A stretch of DNA of 64,000 nucleotides, from NCBI GenBank assembly GCA_022606135.1, contig JABYQN010000010.1, positions 1,054,001-1,118,000 of the forward strand, written 5' to 3'. Positions 58,673-64,000 of the stretch are shown here, piece after piece (position 1 is the first letter of the stretch; each line of letters starts with the position of its first letter). The DNA comes from Fomes fomentarius (Eukaryota > Basidiomycota > Agaricomycetes > Polyporales > Polyporaceae). The notes under the pieces were generated by a model that ran no database searches, was not told the DNA's origin, and worked only from the letters and a program-made list of their open reading frames with translations. The translations under genes were made by a program, and so were the position numbers.

Positions 58673-61600
58673 TCAAACATTACCGTTCTTCCCCTTCTCC
58701 GACACATCTACGAACTGCGCCACAGCTACATCCCCGTCCACGGGTTGCGACTGCGCGGGTGCGCCTTGCTGATCTTGTGCAGACTTGTTCACCACGAGTT
58801 CTTCTGGCAGTAGGACTGGACAATAGCATTAGCTCCAGAAGCGGCAAATATACCAGTGTCACGTACTAGCTCTATCGATCGCGACTGGCAAGCCACGGTG
58901 TCGACCGCGTACCATAATGACGATAACTACAAGTTTCGACAGGGTCTTGAACGATCCAGAGAACGCGAAATTGTCGTAAGGGACGCCTAGTGACAGGCCA
59001 ATCCCGCCAAACGCCGACACAAGCTCGAAGACTGCAACAGCACCAGAGACATCAGTCACGGGACAGACCTTACTGCAGGCCATGAGGACGTACTGATGCG
59101 GAATAGGTTGAACCACGGTGCGTTCTGGTCGTCCATGATCATTCCGCGCTCGACGATGCAGACGATGAAGATCGCCCACACGAGCCACCATATATCGAAC
59201 GCGACCTGCCGACGGAGGTGCCACCCAAAGTACTTGCCGATCCGCTGCCTCCTCGTCACTTGCGGACCCTCGGGCAGGTCCGGCTCCTCGTCCTCGTCGT
59301 CGGGCTCTTCCTGGTACACACCAAGGCTTTTCTCCTCATATCTGCGTTACACTGAGGTGAGCTTCGTCGAATGTCATAGCATGCACAATGCCAAATCGCA
59401 CGCACACGTTCGTTGAGCGGATACTCAGAGCAACCTTAGATGCTCATCAGCATGTTACCCTTGTTGAGTGCGAGCGATACCACGTACCGGGAAAACGGCG
59501 ATGTACATCATGACGATAGAGAGGAATCTGTGGAGCAGGTCACAATTAGCCACGCACCTTCCGGGTTCTACCAGAGAGGAGGCTTACTGAAATGCTGGCG
59601 CCAACGACGCGACTGATACGATCTGGAGGCCTGACGCTCTAACGGCGAGGGATTGGAAAAGACCGGCAAGGGCACGCATCCCGGGAGACAGCGACTCAGT
59701 AACCTCAAGGCCGATATTGAGAACGACGAAGCATGTCCACTCAATCGCGCTGTTGAGAACAGGGTTCATCCAGGCCACGATACGCATCATCAGATAACTT
59801 ACGTGAACGTGATCAATGTCGCGACGAGATACCAAGTGACATGGGAAGGGAACAAGTACAAAAAACATCTGTGAAGTAGTTAGAATCCTCGCCCGCGTCA
59901 CTGATCTAGCACACTCACCGGCGTGGATGGTCGAGAAGGAAGTGCAGCACCTGGTCCATGTCACCATCATCCTTGACCAATTTCGTGTATATCCAGCTAG
60001 GAACGAGTAAGCTGCACGACTCAAGAGCCACAAGTGAAGATGCATACATGATCAACCGCAAGCTTCACGTCATCCAGCTCAGTCAGAAATCGATTCCGAT
60101 GAGTGGAAGGATGTAAGACTCACAAGAGGGGCTATCAACGCATGATGATCAGCCTCGTTGGACCATTGCAGCTGAGGGTGCACACTCACCAATCCGTGGT
60201 TCCCGGCCAGGATAACGAACATTAACGCAACTGTCACAATGCATCAGGACCGATCTAGATCGTAGATACTAGATTGGGTTTCACATATCATGAGGTACGC
60301 ATGCTGGAAGGGCACCATTCCTCTGCGTCATATGTTACCTTTGAACCTGGCAGCATGAGATGTAGAAGATACGTACTGATCAACCAGACTCAAACCCGTC
60401 CCTGTATATGCAGTGAGGACCTGACTATAAAGGCGGTCAACAATACTTGGATATTGTGATGTTCAGAGTGAAGACTTACAAGAAAGCATACCTATAACAC
60501 CATCGTCAGCTAAATCTTGGTAGGCACGAAATGCCACATACCAAGTCTTGTTCACAAGCCGAGGCTGGGCAGCGAACACCTCGTCGTACGTGTGCGTGGT
60601 CGAGAACCACGGTGCAAATACGATGAACGAGATCAACTGCGTCCCGACGAAATACTACAACATTTTCACAGATTGAGCACGCCATTACCACGAGAATGAA
60701 TGGACCTACAGAAATGACAAGGTAACTGAGTAACGTCAGCGCCTTGTACCTACATTCACAGACGATCATTAGAAATAGTACACCACACGAGTAAAGAGGA
60801 CGTACTCGATACCTCCGAGCTCCTCTAGCTGTTCATCAGTCAACTCCTCGGTATTGAACTCGCCGTTGCGCCCGATCACTAAATCTTTCAGGGTACCCGG
60901 AAGCCACTTAATTTGCTTCCTAGTCTTGGGGATCTCCACAGGGGCCATCATTGTCAGCTTTCTGTATGTGTTTGGAAAGTATTTCCTCGCGATTTTCCTG
61001 CTCAGCTGGAAAGGCCCAGGAAAGCCACCAAGCCCCTGATCCTTGGGCCGTTGTCCGATCACAGGTTTACCGGATTCCGTGTACTCCAGTTTGGGCGCAA
61101 GCACTGTACGCCGACGAGGAAGCGGAACTCCTATACATCAGGTTGTAAACGACGCAGCATGTTCACGAATCTCGGTATCAAAACTCACCAGTTCTCCGCC
61201 TGACCATACCATTCCCTCGCGGTACATCAGGAGCGAACTGGAGGTGCTGAGACGGAGGGGATACAGGCAGCGGCATCGCGCCCGAGCGCGGCGACGATGT
61301 AAACGCATCAGTGATGATCCCGCCCTCAGGGTCCTGTTCCCCGTCAAAGTGCATCGGACCAAGGTCGAACGAGGCCGATGCACGCGTCGGGGACTCTACT
61401 TCGACATGCATGTGGGAAGTGGACTGATTATGCGGCGAGGGAAAGAAGCCCTCTGCGACAGCCTTGTTCTCGTCACTCGCCCCAAGCACAATGCCCAATC
61501 CGAGCCCGATAGGAGCGCCTCCTCCGAGCGCCGCGGCGATGCCATCGGAGGCTTGCACGCCATGGTTTCCGTGCTTCTTGTGCTTCGCATGGCCGTCTTC

Positions 61601-62403
61601 AGAATGTCTCATAGGTATGGAACTACCGAGGCCGGTGAAGATGCGGGCGACGCGGTCGCGGGCAGACTGCACGAGCGTCTTCTTGCGATGTGTTTCGAGA
61701 ATATGCTGGCGGAAGTAGCGCAAGCGTACAAGGACCATGACCCATGCAATGATTGTCTGTGTAATAGCAATGCGCCACGAGACAGGAGTGGTTCAGTCAT
61801 TGCTCTGCTCGCTGTCATAAGAAGTACTGACCACGTTGCCCATGATCATGAGCAGCAACAAGATGACTTGTTGGAATGTAGTGAGAGTGCTCACGTTGAC
61901 AGTGTTCAAACCAGTCACGGTGAGAGCGGAATAACAGAGGAAGAGGGCATCAATGAATGCTGTAATAGAACATGGTGTTAGCGGTTTTCATGAGATCGTG
62001 CTGTAGACTGAATGTACATGTGTAGTTTGTGGCACGCGCGCCGCGCGGTTGATGTGGTTCAGGTACGTGCGGCGTATACGCCACACGACACCTCGTCCAC
62101 AGCTGTGCGATCGTCGATCACTTGGGGACACGATCGCGGGGAGGAACTTATAGATATACACGCTTCGAAGCCCGCGTTGGTCAAACGCACCAGTAACTGC
62201 CATCGCACCCACGACCACCAATCACTGGAATAAAGCTGACACTCACGTATGTGAAACTCCCCGTTGACCCCATAGAAGATACAAGCAGCAATGAGAGGAG
62301 TCACGGTGAAGAATATGAGGTGCAGACGGAAGAAGTTGACCTCTTCCTCAATCCATTGGCGAATCCGGGCATAGGTGTCGTATATGGTGTCGAGGGTTGC
62401 CAT
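58673..62403 (-). CDS. TRK-type high-affinity potassium transporter
   Basis: Plasma-membrane K+ uptake system of the Trk/HKT superfamily. Start at 62403: MATLDTIYDTYARIRQWIEE, then the first membrane segment FRLHLIFFTVTPLIAACIFY. The four selectivity-filter P-loops are visible: ALTVTGLNTVN, SAYTGTGLSLVDQ, SLAVRASGLQIVS and SAFGGIGLSLGVP. A large cytosolic loop between the first and second repeats is Ser/His/Pro-rich (KKTLVQSARDRVARIFTG, AALGGGAPIGLGLGIVLG) and ends in a conserved part (GGFPGPFQLSRKIARKYFP, DLVIGRNGEFNTEELTDEQ). The end is VVIVIMVRGRHRGLPVAIDR, then a short hydrophilic tail ending SEKGKNGNV. More than ten introns split the gene. Each P-loop keeps its filter Gly. Confidence 0.9.
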
Positions 62404-63225
62404 ACGATGTCTGGCGAGAGCAATGCAGTTCGAGAGAAGCTAGCCAGGAGTGCTCGTGTGGGGTATAACAGCAGTGGGGGTTTCAGAGCTCCGGAAGGAC
62501 GAGGGGGGGGTGTCAGTGCAAGGGATAGGTATATGCACACGTGTGGGGAGCTGGAAGCTACTGCGCTGAATCCTCGCGCTCGACTCAACAACGCGGCCAA
62601 CACCCGCACTAGAGCAAACCTTGCAATGCGGTGCGATTCGGGTGCGATAGAAGCATCACAGAGGTAAACATAGCACACGCGGAGTTAGATATCATATACC
62701 CGGAAGAGCCGTTGCCTCCAAGAGATGTCGTGCGCTGGCCGCGGCTGGCACCGTAGAAGATTAGAAATCAAGTTGGATCATGGTCTGTGGCATTTTCAGT
62801 GGCAAATCAATCAGAGTTGACTAGGGCGCTTTGTGATTCGTCAGGTAGTCATTCAGCTCGTTCCAACTACAACAGATACTTGCAGCTCTAACCACGAGAA
62901 TGCAAAGGACGACTCGGGCCCGAGGGAACTGGAGGCCAAAGGGTTACGGACGAACAAGCGTGCACGTGATCGTGTGGGCCGGACCATGAACGATGACGGG
63001 GAGCTGTTACTATTAGCGATGCTGCCGCGGTCAATATCCCAAGCACTTCGATTTCGACAATGCCGCCCTCGGTAACGCCATTGCTCTCCTGAACTTCACA
63101 GGCCGTCCACACGTACTTGCCTATAACACTATTTCCGCCAGACGTCACTTGCCCCCAACTCCAAACCTCAGCTCTCTCATTGACCAACTTGGTCCGTCTT
63201 CCGTATTTCATCCAGCATACGTGTC
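62404..63225. other. Divergent promoter region
   Basis: About 820 nt lie between TRK (-) and the RGP1-domain gene (+). A G7 tract is found near 62505. No coding region recognised; it should hold both promoters. Confidence 0.4.
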
Positions 63226-64000
63226 ATGGCCGGTCCAGCATCCCCATCCATCGACGATGAGGCCATTCGAGTCGTCGTTACCCCCTCTCAGGCATCCTAC
63301 TTTGCTGGCGAACCCTTCTCTGTAACTATTACTTTCACCAACACCCGCACACCCGAGGCTCTCGCTCCTGCTCCTCGTTCCTCGTCTCACACACATCGCC
63401 GTGGCGCTCACTCGATCAGCTCTGTTCCTTTATCACGTCCACCAACTTCTCCGGGAACACCTCGCACTGTTGTACCAGTATACCAGCCCCGTGCTAATGG
63501 TGAAAGCGATTCTTCCCTTCGCAAGGGGCTCATAGGCCATAGTCTCCCTACTAAATCCTCCGACGAACCCCCTTCCACGGAAGTGTTGAGAAAGAGGCTT
63601 CTAGCTTCCCGTTCACTTTCTATCTCACTTCCTTCCAAGGATCTTTCACCACCGAACGACTCGAAAGAGCCAAATTCTCCAGCGAATGCGAATGCGAATG
63701 GAGTAGGTCTGTCTCCGGATGGTAGCAGTGAGTGTTGTTGCTTCCATCGCCTTGTTTTGCTCGCGTTTCCACTGTTCCTGCACATGCAATAATGCAATGA
63801 TAATTTCATAACTCATGCCGTCCCGTTCGTTCAGCGCCGGCACCGTCCCCTCGAATCGTCGCTCCTCTTGCCAGAACTCCGTCCCTCCCATTAAATCACC
63901 CGCATGCACGCAAACAGTCTCTCTTGGATGGTCAGCTGCAATTGCAAGATCTACGTCCCTCACATTCCATGTCTCCATTTGCTCCCACTCCGAGCGCGTC
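63226..64000 (+). CDS. RGP1-domain protein, 5' part (cut by window end)
   Basis: Rgp1 pairs with Ric1 as the exchange factor for the Golgi Rab Ypt6/Rab6. The start MAGPASPSIDDEAIRVVVTP leads into the arrestin-like N-terminal strand pattern QASYFAGEPFSVTITFTNTR and the basidiomycete block RRGAHSISSVPLSRPPTSPG. A Ser/Pro-rich linker follows. A 103-nt intron (63731 to about 63833) joins in phase to APSPRIVAPLARTPSLPLNH and QSLLDGQLQLQDLRPSHS. The reading frame is open at the window edge, so the rest of the Rgp1 domain lies outside. Confidence 0.82.

Overview
The window is nuclear DNA of a filamentous basidiomycete, most likely an Agaricomycete. The evidence is protein-coding genes on both strands broken by many 50-70 nt introns with GT..AG ends, CT-rich leaders, and family content (polyporopepsin-like protease, a DUF6593-type protein, an Rsc1/2-type remodeller subunit, a Ser/Cys-rich secretome). 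No rRNA, tRNA, complete transposon or CRISPR was recognised. Species cannot be named from the sequence alone. Exon limits were worked out by hand from reading frame, GT..AG and family alignment, and are inferences unless stated otherwise.

Layout. 0.5-10.4 kb: a conserved hypothetical protein, a small helical protein (-), the meiotic recombination factor MND1 (-), a secreted aspartic protease (-) and a frameshifted DUF6593-like gene (+). 10.4-20.6 kb: a gene-poor stretch holding one clear gene, a G-protein alpha subunit (+). 20.6-28.7 kb: SDR reductase (-), GPALPP/DUF3752 protein (-), ADAL-type deaminase (+) and a bromodomain-BAH RSC subunit (-). 30.7-38.2 kb: C2H2 transcription factor (+), GH99-like protein with a very long disordered tail (-), APC11 (+) and a YFH7/uridine-kinase-like P-loop kinase (-). 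39-48 kb: secreted protein (+), S10 serine carboxypeptidase (-), a damaged Ulp1-type protease fragment (+), BET1 SNARE (-), a GH78 rhamnosidase remnant and a nearly complete GH78 gene (+). 48.5-52.7 kb: a nested inverted duplication whose inner arms (about 1.1 kb each, nearly identical) carry two head-to-head copies of a secreted ten-cysteine protein. 53-64 kb: ATG12 (-), CSN7 (-), secreted protein (+), TRK potassium transporter (-) and the start of an RGP1-domain gene (+) cut by the window end.

Functionally the window mixes housekeeping genes (APC11, ATG12, CSN7, BET1, MND1, RSC, RGP1) with secreted or accessory genes (A1 protease, S10 carboxypeptidase, GH78, Cys-rich pair) that lie beside the rearranged DNA. 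The most striking observation is the G-alpha gene. Its conserved C-terminal Asp codon appears to be assembled from three exons, the middle one a single nucleotide. The second is the palindromic Cys-rich gene pair, with signs of sequence homogenisation between its arms.
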